Assembly (NCBI GenBank): GCA_030998225.1
Contig: JAPYXD010000259.1
Span: 5,999,001-6,063,000, forward strand
Length of the DNA: 64,000 nucleotides
Reading direction: 5' to 3'
Origin: Diplolepis rosae
Lineage: Eukaryota; Arthropoda; Insecta; Hymenoptera; Diplolepididae
Under the pieces are notes generated by a model. It ran no database searches. It was not told the DNA's origin and saw only the letters and a list, made by a program, of their open reading frames with translations. Positions 32,020 to 44,130 of the stretch are shown in pieces (position 1 is the first letter of the stretch; the number at the start of each line of letters is the position of its first letter). Position numbers and translations under genes: made by a program.

Positions 32020-34004
32020 GGGCCTCCGTGCAATAACCGTTTAGGCGCGCGAGACATCTTCCGTTTCTCTTTTCGCGAGGCAAAGTGCCGGAAAAGTATT
32101 GTCCCAGAGAGAATTTCGGCAAATGAAGGAAAAAAAATATGAGCCTATAGAATATCAAAAAAGCCACAAATTATGTTTGAGCAATTTTTCGATCTGACTT
32201 GTCATTTACGAAATAAAAAATACAATGTGCCTTACAAATTCGATCGAAATCAATACTTTTTTTGTTCTTAACTCGTCAAAACTTTGTTTTTTATCGACGA
32301 AATGAGCTTAAATTGGACACACTAGCGTGAAATACACTAGCGGTGCACACAAGACTTGATTTGGGACAAAAAAAGTAATTTGTTAATTAATATTTCAATG
32401 TTTATCAAAGCGCGTCGAGCACCGTGTTTTTCGAGCTTCCCCAAAAAAAGTATCGAGGAAATTTTCGAGTTCGAAAAACTTCCGGCGAGAAAGTTTTTCA
32501 TTAGAGTTCAAAGAAGTTATTTAGAAAATTTCACAGCTCTAGAACAAAAACTTCAGAAGAAACAATTGAAAATGCTTTGCGCCGGAACGTTGTAGACTGC
32601 CCAGTTCGTGCTCTCGCTTGTTTCGAGTATAGATAGGCTTCCGCGTTGAGAGAGAATGATCGGTCAACGTGTGAGTGCGACAACGGAAACGCGAAAACGA
32701 TCGTCTTTTGACTTTGACGAAATAATTCAATCTTTTGTTGACATTTAGGGAAGTCAGACGCATTATCTAAAAAAAAAAATTCGCATTTGTAAGACTATTT
32801 TTCCTTTGTCATTTGACGAAAGTTGCAAAATTATCTAAGTCATCACCAGGATTTTACAACAATTAATAAATGCTGAAAATTTTCAAAATTTATATCGCAA
32901 TTTGGATAAAAGGATTAGAAATTTTCAGAATTTTGAAAAATTTGAAGTACTTCACATAATTTGATCGACTGATGCAAATTTCAAAAATTCACACCAATCT
33001 ACGTCAATTTTGCGAATTTCGGTAAAACGGCAAAGAAAAAATTGTCTCAAAATAATTTAATCAATAAAAACATTACTATCGTACCTCTTGTCCTGCTTTT
33101 TTATTGACATTTTTTCGCCAACTATTTTCGTTACGAATCCTTTTTCTCCCTATGTTTTTGTTGGTCTTGATTCGACATTTTCAAATGGTTTTTTTTGGGA
33201 GTTATTGGGCCATCAAATAAAGAAACTTGTGATTATGAAGCTCTGGAAGATACGATAGATAATGCGTCTGACTTCCCTAAATGTCAACAAAAGATTGAAT
33301 TATTTCCTCAAAGTCAAAAGACGATCGTTTTCGCGTTTCCTTTGTCGCTCTCACACGTTGACCGATCATTCTCTTTCACGCGGAGCCTATCTATACTCGA
33401 AACAAGTGAGAGCTCGAACTGAGCAGTCTACAACGTTCCGGCGCAAAGCATTTTCAATTTTTGCTTCCGAAGTTTTTGTTCTAGAGTTGTGAAATTTTCT
33501 AGATAACTTCTTTGAACTCTAATGAAAAACTTTCTCGCTGGAAGTTTTTCGAACTCGAAAATTTCCTCGATACTTTTTTTTGGGGAAGCTCGAAAAACAC
33601 GGTGCTCGACGCGCTTTGATAAACATTGAAATATTAATTAACAAATTACTTTTTTTGTCCCAAATCAAGTCTTGTGAGCATCTCTAGCGTATTTCACGCT
33701 AGTGTGTCAAATTTGAGCTCATTTCGTCGATAAAAAAAAAAGTTTTGATGAGTTAAGCACAAAAAAAGTATTGATTTCGATCGAATTTGTAAAGTACATT
33801 GTATTTTTTATTTCGTAAATGACAAATCAGATCGAAAAATTGCTCAAACATAATTTGTGGCTTTTTTGATATTCTATAGGTTCATATTTTTTTTCCTTCA
33901 TTTTCCGAAATTTTCTCTGGGACAATACTTTTCCGGCACTTTGCCTCGCGAAAAGAGAAACGGAAGATGTCTCGCGCGCTTAAACGGTTATTGCACGGAG
34001 ACCC
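32020..34004. mobile_element. 2-kb palindrome with about 745-bp arms, TTAA-type flanks
   Basis: The left arm 32020-32765 is matched by the right arm 33260-34004, with a unique 490-bp AT-rich loop. The termini are GGGCCTCCGTGCAATAACCG and GGGTCTCCGTGCAATAACCG. Flanks are TTGA (32016-32019) and TTAA (34005-34008), consistent with a TTAA duplication that has one change. The ORFs at 32356-32595 and 33195-33492 are by-products of the arms. The next palindrome begins directly at 34007. Confidence 0.8.
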
Positions 34005-34006
34005 TT

Positions 34007-34615
34007 AATTTATGATAATTGAATTGGCATATGGGATCAGTTACTTTTCTTCAACCTTGTAGGTGGTGGAACTATAAAATTTCAAAGGGGCAAACGTTTC
34101 GGCCACAGATGTGGGCCCTCTTCTGTGCCAGATTTTTTAAAAACATTAAGGTGTCAAGACCGTATTAGAAAATAAACCTAAAAAGTTAATCATTAATAAT
34201 TAAACTGAAATGCGTGCAATTTATAAGTTATTTAATAACCTAAGAGTAATCCTTATTTTTTTTTTAAACTAAGTTAGTAAACCATTCATAAAAAACTTTA
34301 GTAAAAAAGTCATGAAAAGTGAAGGTCTGGTGTTGGACGACAGGTCAACTAACTTAGTTTAAAAAAAAATAAAGATTACTCTTAGAGTATTAAATAACTT
34401 ATAAATTGCACGTATTTCAGTTTAATTATTAATGATTAATTGTTTAGGTTTATTTTCTAAGGCGGTCTCGACACCTTAATGTTTTAAAAAAATCTGTCAC
34501 AGAAGAGGACCCACATCTGTGGCTGAAACGTTTGCCCCTTTGAATTTTAATAGTCCCACACCTAAAAAATTGGGAAAAAGTAACTGACCCCATGCCAATT
34601 CAACTATCATAAATT
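34007..34615. repeat. 600-bp palindrome with hairpin-GAAACGTTT motif in each arm
   Basis: The ends AATTTATGATAATTGAATTG pair with the complement at 34595-34615; the centre is near 34310. Each arm has a CACAGAAGAGG-[CCCACATCTGTGG]-CTGAAACGTTTG segment: 34498-34538 on plus and its mirror at 34090-34128. The motif resembles a hammerhead-like core without the full conserved residues. Confidence 0.7.
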
Positions 34616-35455
34616 TATTATTGTGGGTCAATGTTTCTAAGACTTGTAGAATTTTCAAAATCTTTTTTTTTTCGGAAATTGTCAAATTTTACCTCTTGAA
34701 ATTCTATACATTCTTTCAAAATTCCGTTATAGTATTCGACGTGTGCTAAAAAGACTTAAGTAACCTGCTAGACAGAAATTGAACTCTAGTAACTTACATA
34801 ATTGTATCGATAAAAATTTGTTTGCGTGAGTTACTCTTTTTTAAAACGGTACGTGTAAGTTATTAGAGTTTACTTCATATCTCGCTAATTACTTAAGTTT
34901 TTCCAGTAACCGCCAATTAAAAATTTGCTATTTAAATTTAGTAAATTACGATCTAATGACTACAATTATTTCAGACACCTCGAGAATATTTTTAAGAACT
35001 TTTGATATTCTTGATACTTGTGACTACCGTTTCCATTAAATGCAACGCTTGTTACTTGAACTTGACAACAAGCAAAATGTATGTGCATCGTTTTTATGCT
35101 GTAATTACAGAATTTACATGCAATCTACAAAAGGAAAGCGCACGTTAAAGTCTCATCTGAAGTCTAACGATATTTTTACACCCCTGCTGTAAAATTTTGC
35201 ATCATCTTATTCACATAAAGACATTTGATTTGATTTGCTGCTTGAGAATAAGGAAAAGAAAATAAAAATTGCATTTTTATTGTATATGTAATAAATAGCC
35301 AGTTCTAACATAGTTCTTGTATCTAATGGATATAAATACATGGATGGTTGAAAAAATTTTGAGGTAGTTTATTTAAAAAAATAGAAAATTCATGATGCCA
35401 ATTTAATTTCAAATATCTCAATATACTTTAATGCCTTTAAGATACTTTAACTTTA
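34616..35455. other. AT-rich stretch without recognisable features
   Basis: No gene, repeat pairing or RNA feature supported. Confidence 0.5.
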
Positions 35456-35459
35456 CCCA

Positions 35460-36020
35460 ATATAAGATCTTTGAAAAAAATTGATTTTCTGCGATTTTAA
35501 GAATTGTAATGATATTCTTTACTTATATTATTTACGACAATATTAATTTTAATAATATTATTTGTAATCAAATTTTTTCCTATTACCGCTTTGTACCATT
35601 TTTCACAAAATGGTCAAGTTTTAATAAATCACGGCTTATTTTTTCAGAAATAAAAATCTCTGCAACATGACTTTTTTTTAATTTCAAATACAAGCAAATT
35701 ATTTACAAATATATATATATTTAAAAAAAAATTCCCTTCAAAATATTTCATGAACGATTTCAACCATTGAAAATTTCACTTTGAAAATTGAAAACGATCA
35801 TGTTGTAGAAAGTTTTTATCTGAACAAATAAGGCATAATTTATTAAAGTTTGACCATTTTTAAAAAATTGACACAAAGTGCTAATAAGAAAATATTTAAT
35901 AGCGAGTAAAATTACTAAAATAAATATTTTTCGTAAGTTTTGAATTTTTCGCATGAAAAATAACGTTTTCTGTTTCATAAGACACTGAAAATATTATTAC
36001 AATCCTTAAAATCATATAAA
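35460..36020. repeat. diverged relative of the TTAAGGTA palindrome family
   Basis: Inverted-repeat structure centred near 35740: ACCATTTTTCACAAAATGGT, then AATAAATCACGGCTTATTTT, are mirrored in 35800-35900. The order of blocks follows 39223-39895 and 54305-54976, but identity is low and the termini are not clear. Confidence 0.45.
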
Positions 36021-36054
36021 ATATATTTTTTCTAGAGATCTGATATTGGGCAAG

Positions 36055-36365
36055 ACAGATACTTAAAGGTAGTTAAAGATATTTCAAGGAACTTGAGGAT
36101 ATTTTGCATACTTATAGATATTTGAGTGACTTTGGAATATTTCTAAACACTCCAGAATATTTCAAGGTACTTCTGGATATTAAAAAATAATCTGATGTAT
36201 TTTATAATAATTTATATACTTCAGAATAATTCGAAGTACTTAAAGGTACTTCAAGGTATTTCACATGCTTGAAGATGCTTCAGAATATTTTCAGGTACCG
36301 GGGATATTCCAAGGAATATCGGGATATTTAAGATGCTTCATGTGCTTCAGAATATGGCTAAATTG
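36055..36365. repeat. minisatellite of about 20-bp ATTTCAAGGTACTT units
   Basis: Degenerate units such as GATATTTCAAGGAACTTGAG and TATTTCAAGGTACTTC are repeated. Same family as 46270-47420. The flanking 36366-37015 is AT-rich with loose CAGTTACAATTTC-type repeats and no gene. Confidence 0.6.
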
Positions 36366-37015
36366 ATTCAGAGACTTTTCTTGAGATTAGATTATAAATC
36401 ATTTAATTATCTTAGTCACGGGACCTATTTTAATTGTGTCATTCATTATATACCAAAATTTCAGCAAGCAATAATTATTATTGTACACCTATAATAAAAT
36501 TTACTTGATCCAAGAGCATAATCAGTTGATTTTATTCAATAATTCTTATTGATTGGAATTGAGTTCACTGTTAGAAATTTCTACCGTAATTTCCAGAAAC
36601 TCTTAACTAAAGTTTTATTCAGTTACAATTTCGTGAAATTAAGATAGAATTTCAGGAAATTCAGTTACTTTTTAGTAAATTTAAGAAACAATTTCTCAAT
36701 TTTCAATTAGAAAGTGTTGAATATTTCGATACTTGTATCTGGAAATTCTGAAACTTAACAGGAATAATTTTACAAAGTTTCATGCAGTTACATGTAACTA
36801 AACATTTTGTTACAGTTTCGTAATTTTATGATAAATTTGATAAAAATTCTGTTGCAGTTTGGTGGTTTTGAGATAAATTTTATCAAAATTCAGTTGGATT
36901 TCTTATCATTAAAAAAAATTTTGGAAAATGCAGTACAATTTTCGCATTTTTAAGATACCTTTCCTCAAAAACATCATAATTTTCATAAAAATAAGTTAAC
37001 ATTTTTTTTACATAA

Positions 37016-37637
37016 TAACATGAGTTTTAATATAAAATTTTATCTAATGATCCCAAATTGCAGGCAAATTGTTAATTCTATAAGAATATATTGCAAAAAC
37101 GTCAAATTTCGATCTTTTTGAAAAATGTTAATAACTCTAAAAATAATTAACATTTTTCAAAGTTTTCGGTCTCGTTTTAAAGATAAGTCTTCAGAGTAAT
37201 TTGCCAACTAATCAAGATATTTTTAGAATTTTATCCTAGATTCTACCATGGGGTCAAACATGATACAAAATAGTTGTAAAATTTTAAAAATGTGTAGTTT
37301 CTGAAAATTTTTTTTTTAAAATCAATGTATATCATATTTTAATAACATTTAGGAATATTTATAAAAATATTGATATTTTATATTTATTTATACAATGTAT
37401 AGAGTACAGTTTTTATTTGAAAATTTACAACTATTTTGAATCATGTTTGACCACATGGTAATTTTAATTATTTTTAATGTTATTAACATTTTTCGAAAAT
37501 ATCCAAATTTAACGTTTTTTACATTCTCATCATGGATGAGAAAGTATTGGTTTTATGTGAAAAATGACTTTCGAAATTTTCATCAAATCTTTACGTTTTG
37601 AGACCCCCTGAGTCAGAAAAAATGGTTTTTACGAAAG

Positions 37638-37672
<35 letters not shown>

Positions 37673-39038
37673 AGGTCGTGTGCGGCATAACTCTCGACAG
37701 AATTATCAGATTGAATTGAGCTTTGGTACACTTTATCGGAGCCGAAAAAGTAAGGACAAGTTCGTTAACCAGCCATATCCAATCAAAATTGAGGGATGGA
37801 GCACTACTTTTGTGTTTTTTAAAATAATTTTTTGAAAAAATCAAAAATTTCAATACTGGTTTTAGATAGTGCTCTCATAAATCTCTACAATTTATCCTGA
37901 TAACATTTTTTGATTAAATCAAAATTAGAAATGTTACAGCATATTCAAATTCGAAAAAAGTCAATATCAAAATTCCATTTTCCAGTTAAATTATACGAGA
38001 TACGAAAAAACGTTATGATACAATATTATTTTCTACATAAAGACCTACAAATTTGAATTTTGTCTCACACAGTTTCTGATAAAACATATTTTTCGTTTCA
38101 ATTAAAAAAAAACGATGAAAATTCAAAAATTCCATTTTTTAGACAAAATATGTGAGATACAAAAAAAACGTTTAGATGGAAAATTGTTTGCCTAAATGAG
38201 GTCTACAAATTCTCATTAAGACATTTCGGGACAGGAGGTATATTTTATGTTTTGATTTTTAATATAAAAAAAATTCGATTTTTTTCACCAAAATATGTAA
38301 GATACGAAATAAGCGTTGTTCTGCAAAATCGTTTCCTTAAATAAAGTCTACGACTGTTTTTTCTTTTTGAGAGATTTGGAAGAAAATAAATTATTTTAAT
38401 CATGTAATTTATTAAAAAGTTACTGAAATGTATACAGAAAATTGAGCGCGAAGCGCGAGCGCCATGATGAGAATGTGTTCCTTAAGGCTGATAGAGCCTT
38501 AAGTAAATTAAATTTCCTGTTTCGCTTAATCTGAAAAAGTAATATATTTTTATAAAATTAACATTTTGCCTTCAACTTGGGATCATTAGATAGAAAATTT
38601 TATTTTATTAGACCCCATGGTAATGTTAATTATTTTTAAAGTTATTAACATTTTTCGAAAGCATCCAAATTTAACGTTTTTTGTAATATATTTTTATAAA
38701 ATTAACATTTTGCCTTCAATTTGGGATCATTAGATAGCAAATTTTATTTTATTAGACTCCATGGTAATGTTAATTATTTTTAAAGTTATTAACATTTTTC
38801 GAAAATATCCAAATTTAACGTTTTTTGTAATATATTTTTATAAAATTAACATTTTGCCTTCAACTTGGGATCATTAGATAGCAAATTTTATTTTATTAGA
38901 CTCCATGGTAATGTTAATTATTTTTAAAGTTATTAACATTTTTCGAAAATATCCAAATTTAACGTTTTTTGTAATATGTTTTTATAAAATTAACATTTTG
39001 CCTTCAACTTGGGATCATTAGATAGCAAATTTTATTAA
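37016..39038. repeat. 144-bp satellite array inside a palindromic element
   Basis: Four starts of TAATATATTTTTATAAAATT at 38540, 38684, 38828 and 38972 give an exact 144-bp period (about 3.5 units, nearly identical). The same unit lies inverted at about 37030-37160, and GGTCAAACATGAT (37255) is mirrored at 37440, so the whole forms a palindrome centred near 37350. The array is interrupted by a Helentron-like insertion at 37521-38538. Confidence 0.8.
37521..38538 (+). mobile_element. Helentron/HINE-like element, short form, copy 2
   Basis: Begins ACATTCTCATCATGG after a T-run, with (GTCT)8 at about 37640-37672. The matching subterminal CATGATGAGAATGT is at 38463-38476, hairpin CTTAAGGC/GCCTTAAG at 38481-38503, and the end is about 35 bp later. 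The flanks join as one satellite unit: CGTTTTTT before, GTAATATATTTT after, whereas intact units read CGTTTTTTGTAATAT. So there is no target duplication and both ends are fixed to the base. This behaviour is known for Helitron-type rolling-circle elements. Confidence 0.7.
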
Positions 39039-39222
39039 CATTCATGCCATTATTGAAAAAAAAATGTTTAACTTGTTTTTATCAAAATGAAGAAACAGAC
39101 AATGGCTCAAATAACAGGTGAACTTAAACTTTTTACCGGTAGTGTATAATCAACATACATCAATGCCCTACAAAAATAGGCTTTTATAAATAAGAAAAAA
39201 TCGTAATCTTAGGTAAATTTTG

Positions 39223-39895
39223 TTAAGATAGTTCCTTCACGAAAATTAGAGATCAGGCAAAAATAGATAATTTTGCTTTCAAGAATAGCAATATTATTAT
39301 TGAAGGGCTAATTTGAAAGAGAAAAGATTATTCTACATGAAAAAAATTTGAAACACAAAAAAATAATTTTATTAATAAATTTTATTTTTGCCCAAAGTTA
39401 TTTTCTTATCGCTTCGAGCCAAATTTTTAAAAATGATGCGATTCTAATAAATCACAGTTCATTTCTTTAGGAAAAAGATTCTCTACAACTTGACCGTTTC
39501 CGATTTTTGAAAATGAATTCTTTAATGGCTGATATTATAAAAAAAAATTTCCAAAACAAAATTTTTATAAACAAATTGCTGTATTTTATAATAATTAATT
39601 CAATTTCACAAATAAGAAACGTTCAAGTTGTAGAGAATCTTTTTCCAAAAAAAATGAACCGTGATTTATTAGAATCGCGTCATTTTTAAAAATTTGGCTC
39701 GAAGCGATAAGAAAATAAGTTTGGTCAAAAACAAAATTCATTAATAAAATTATTTTTTTGTGTTTCAAATTTTTTTCATGTAGAATAATCTTTTCTCTTT
39801 CAAATTAGCCCTTCAGTAATAATATTGCTATTCTTGAAAGCAAAATTATCTATTTTTGCCTAAGGTCTAATTTTCGTGGATGAAAAGTACCTTAA
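39223..39895. mobile_element. TTAA-flanked palindrome, TTAAGGTA family, copy 1
   Basis: TTAA at 39223-39226 and 39892-39895. The arms contain CACGAAAATTAGA, AGAATAGCAATATTATTATT, GGCTCGAAGCGATAAGAAAA and a CTACAACTTGACCGTTTCC block, each mirrored. Size 673 bp against 672 bp for the 54-kb copy. An ORF at 39507-39689 is an arm artefact. Confidence 0.8.
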
Positions 39896-41020
39896 TAATA
39901 CAAACACGATCATGATTTTACAATCTTGAGTAATATTTGCTATAAATGTATGCGCAGTTAGAGTTTACTCTTTTTAAAATGGAACAAATCCTGCAGAGCT
40001 AAATAGACAAAAGTGCCTCAAGAAGCATTGTAGCTCCTCATTGAAACAGTAAATACAAAGTAAACAAAAAATTTCCGTGTCATTTACCTAGCGGAGAGCT
40101 TATTTAAGTATCAAGAAAGATTAGCACATTCTGAAGTCAAATATCCTGTGTCTACTTCCGACATAGATTCCACTCATAATTGAGAAACGTTAACATGGAA
40201 GGTAATAAGCAGTGCAAATTAGGAACCACACGATAAAATATCCTAAGAAGTTTGATAAACATCTCAAGACTCGGAGATTGAATTTAGTTTCAGAAAAGCA
40301 TCCGTAAACATCATTTATCATCTATTAATCTGCTATATAATTTGTATCTAATTGTTAAGAATTAAAATGCATGAATCTCGAACAACGATCGCTCTGTCAC
40401 TAATCAGAATTGTTGTTGATTATTTATCGTTAATAGAATGACCTCCTTTTTGCCTTTAAATCACACACATTCAAGGATGCGTTTTGCGTCGAGATAACTG
40501 TAAAATCACGCTTCAGCGTTCCACATCGGCATATTACGATCCTTGTTGATCATTTTGTTTTGTAAACGCCACCATGTGTGCAGATTATGTATGGGCGAAT
40601 GCTTAGGCTGATCAAACGTCGTGTTAGTTTTTCTGTACAGATATGTTCGCACTGAACTGAGTTCAATAACCTCTGCATGCATCTTGACAAGATTTAATTA
40701 TTTTTCGTTTCTGATTCACTACAAAAAATCTGCCTGGCCCACAGTGGGGACAAGAAGGTGCCTGTGGGCAAATCAGTTTTTAGCCCACAATTTTTATCTG
40801 ATTTTTAATTATAATTATAATTTTGATTTTGAGAGCCTATGAAATTGTGATATGTTTCACGGACTGAGCTTTCAGGAAATTTTCTTGAAAAATTTATTAT
40901 TTCACAAACAAAATGAAAAAGACATTTTTTGGTTTTTTCGTGGCTGCCATTTTGTTGGAAATTTTATGAGCTGACTACGAATGGCCAGAGTCGAGGAAGA
41001 AAATCAATAATTTCGCCTGG
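39896..41020. other. AT-rich stretch without recognisable features
   Basis: Moderate GC at 40440-40640, but no ORF, splice pair or repeat that I can support. Confidence 0.5.
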
Positions 41021-41131
41021 CAATTTTCGGGCAAAAATCGAAAAAAAACAGGTTTCTTCGAAATGCTGTATCTCGGAAAGTATTGATGCTATGACATTTT
41101 CTTTTTTTTTTGTCTCTCATAATTTTTTCTA

Positions 41132-41410
41132 CACGGAAAAACTTTTCATATCAATTTTTATTATAGTATTTTTCAATTTAGGGAAAAACGTATCGCTTTG
41201 AGAATTTTTGTCAGTAAAAATACTAAACTTTCTAATAATGATATGAAACTTCAGCATAGTTCATAGCCAATTTTACTATAGTTTATACTGAAGTTGCATA
41301 TCATTCTTCTGAAGTTTATTATTTTTACTGACAAAAATTCTCAAAGTGATACGTTTTTCCCTAAATTGAAAAATACTATAGTAAAAATTGATATAAAAAA
41401 TTTGTCCGTG
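41132..41410. mobile_element. CACGGA-type palindromic MITE, TA target, copy 1
   Basis: The ends CACGGAAAAA and TTTGTCCGTG are flanked by TA (41130-41131, 41411-41412). The right arm of the host palindrome reads TCTACTTTC at this point, which is the uninterrupted site and confirms a TA duplication. The arms carry TTTTTCAATTTAGGGAAAAA and a GAGAATTTTTGTCAGTAAAA block. The second copy is at 58618-58895. Confidence 0.85.
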
Positions 41411-41708
41411 TACTTTCTTACCTCTCTCTAAGTTTTTCTCGTTAAATTCCATAGGAGAGCAACAATCCACGCATATGTGTTTTTGGCACCTTTCTCCAAA
41501 AATTTGCCCGGGTTCCGCTCCGAAATTCTTGTCACAAAACCGGATGGTATATAAGTGACCCAAAATGAAGCGATTAAGTCAAAAAATATGCGTTCGTGAA
41601 TTAATAGGATGTAAAATGACAATTTGACTGGACTACTGTAGATATTGTGCTTTTTAATAAAAATGGTAAATTATTTAAACAAATTTAATAAACAAATTTA
41701 ATAAACTT

Positions 41709-41970
41709 ATGTAAAGAAGGCAACCTTCCAAAACCCCTTCCTTCTTTTTCTTTCGGGGAAGGGGTTTTGGAAGGTTGCCGTCTTTTTCTTTCCTTCTTTT
41801 TTGTTTGTTTTTCTCACGGTTTGTTTTCTGGTGTTTGTGTTGAGGTGTGGTGACTGTGGTCCAAATTTGGTTGTGTTTTGGGGTTTCGAGTCCTTGGAGT
41901 TTTAAATTGTGCTTTTGTTTGGATGTTGAGAGGAATCCGGGTTGGTGGTGATACGGGTTCAGGTTTAGAA
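41709..41970. repeat. GAAGGCAACCTTCC repeat, copy 1
   Basis: AACCCCTTCCTTCTTTTTCT folds on AGGGGTTTTGGAAGG. Then TCCAAATTTGGTTGTGTTTT and GAGAGGAATCCGGGTTGG match the right half of 49316-49935. Sits in the loop of the 41-42 kb palindrome. Confidence 0.65.
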
Positions 41971-42467
41971 ATTACATTTTCTCTATTTACGATAATTAAA
42001 TACTTTTGACCTATATTTTTTGGAGATGGAAATAAAAAAATGTTTATTCAAAATGAGAGTAAGTTAAACATAAATTTATACATATGTTTATTAAATTTGT
42101 TTAAATAATTTACCATTTTTATTAAAAAGCACAATATCTACAGTAGTCCAGTCAAATTGTCATTTTACATCGTATTAATTCACGAGCGCATATTTTTTGA
42201 CTTAATCGCTTCATTTTGGGTCATTTATATACCATCCGGTTTAGTGAGAAGAATTTCGGACCGGAACTCGGGCAAATTTTTGGAGAAAGGTGCCAAAAAC
42301 ACATAGGCGTGGATTGTTGCTCTCCTATGGAATTTAACGAGAAAAACTTAGAGAGAGGAAAGAAAGTAGACAAAATTATGAGAGACTTAAAAGAAAGAAA
42401 ATGTCATAGCATCAATACTTTCCGAGATACATTATTTCGAAGAAACCTGGTTTTTTCGATTTTTGCC

Positions 42468-43429
42468 CGAAAATCGCTACTTTTCAAAAAATCATCTAGA
42501 ATTTGAATATTCACCTTTTTGCCTATTTTATGACCAATAATCATAGGCTTCGTTTTTGGTAATTAGAGCATTTCCTAATAAATGTACGTTAATGCTGTCA
42601 GAGGATAACTAAAAGTATATAAATTTTCACGTAAATAAAAAAAAGCAATGTTCTACACTGATAGAAATGGTTCGGGAGTTTTAGCCATTCGGTTGCAGGC
42701 TGGGAATTTATAATTGTATTTATAAAATAATATGTCTCTCTGAACAACGCAGGATGTTTAATACAGATATCAAAATATTGTAAGTGAAACTGGTCGAATC
42801 AGAAATATAATATGGGAAGGCTAACAATACATTTTTCCATAGCAACCAATAATATGGTTGATTCGTTCATATTTATTCAGTTATATTCGGATGGTTAAAA
42901 TACAAATCTCATATGGCTGTATCTATGCCAGCAATAAGGTAAGGTTAAATTAATCATAAATATCGTTGTAACAGCCATTCCTTTCTATCAGTGTATCTTT
43001 ATAAACTTGGGAGTTATGAATTTTTAAACTTTGTGTTTTTCACTGTTTTTTCGCTCTTTTTCTGAAAAAATTGAAAATACGTTTTCTTGACTATTTCTGT
43101 AATTTTCACGTAAAAATTACATAAGGATAAATGAAAGAGGATTTAATTCTGAGAAATTAAAAAAAAGTGGTTTTAGCTTCAATAGGTCAAAAGTTATGAC
43201 CTCTCGAACTTCAACCTCTCTGCATTTTGCGAGTCAAACGTACTGAAAAATGTAATTCCAGTCACGTTTTGACCAATACAGTACAATTATTGATTACCAT
43301 AGCAATTTTTAGAAATTTTATAAGTATGTAATCGGCTATTTTATAAAACCGTTGGTAATCAATGTCGTATAACAAATTTTTGTTTCTATTGAAAAATTGT
43401 CTGAAATGAATTAATAGATCCGTTTAGCT
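42468..43429. other. AT-rich stretch without recognisable features
   Basis: No gene or pairing structure supported. Confidence 0.5.
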
Positions 43430-44130
43430 TTGATTAGAAAGAGAGTTTTTTTTTTAATAACATTTTTCAGTATTAAACAAAGGTAATAACTCCTATGAAA
43501 AAATGACCATCATTAAATTTGTAGATCCCTTTGGAATACACCATTTTTTTCTCAATATTTTAAAACGTCGAAATTTTGTGAAATTTCGAAAAGTGATTTT
43601 TTATATAAAACTAATACCTTTTCATATGATGACCTGTACTGGTCCAATTGTCACGTGCGGAAGAGTACATGAATTAAATAAAATATTTATGTTTTTGTTG
43701 TAAATATACATCAAATATGAGAGATAATTAATTCACTTTATTTCTTTCCGTAAATGAGAAATAATATCGTTAAAAATGTGATTTTGTCCATTTATTTATT
43801 TATTTAGAATTGTAAACGAAAAAAAATTTGAAAATCCGCTTCGACTGTTATCTTAGAAATTTAATGCTGAATATTTTCAAAACAAGCATTTTTTGTATCA
43901 GATAGTTTATCCTAAAGATAGAATTTTTAAATTTCAATATCACTTTTTTCAATTGATACGAAAAATATAAATTTTGTAAAAAATTGTTTAAATCAGAATT
44001 TGTAGATCTTTTTCTAGAAAAAAATGTTTTATTATATGGTCATGAGGAGAATTTGCAGAGATTTTTGATCACTATCAGAAATTAGTATTAAAATTTTGGA
44101 TTTTTTGTATAGTTATAAAAACGTAAATAA
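43430..44130 (-). mobile_element. old, diverged copy of the Helentron-like family
   Basis: Segments such as AATTTGTAGATC, AGGAGAATTTGCAGAGATTT and ATTAGTATTAAAATTTTGGA are collinear with minus-strand copy 3 (45460-45840). The GTCT tract and the ends are gone. Downstream 44131-44680 is AT-rich and unassigned. Confidence 0.45.

Larger units (their letters stand above)
41024..42467. repeat. palindromic element with two later insertions
   Basis: The left arm (41024-41705) and right arm (42070-42467) share a CGGGCAAAAATCG start, TCTCTCATAATTTT, a CTCTCTAAGTTTTTCTCGTT block, CCATAGGAGAGCAACAATCC, and ACAGTAGTCCAGTCAAATTG, in mirror order. The left arm is split by the 41132-41410 MITE. The centre holds a 41709-41970 repeat. 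The ORF readable in either arm is the same 95-residue frame and is not a gene. Confidence 0.75.

Noticed and set aside
32356..33492. Several ORFs of 74-79 codons
   Set aside because: They are the same frames read from the two arms of the 2-kb palindrome.
38540..39038. CRISPR-like array
   Set aside because: The 144-bp units are contiguous with no spacers, in a eukaryotic context.
41276..42506. 95-96-codon ORFs starting MGHLYTIRF on both strands
   Set aside because: The two are mirror images from the palindrome arms. The similarity between them reflects the arms, not selection on protein.
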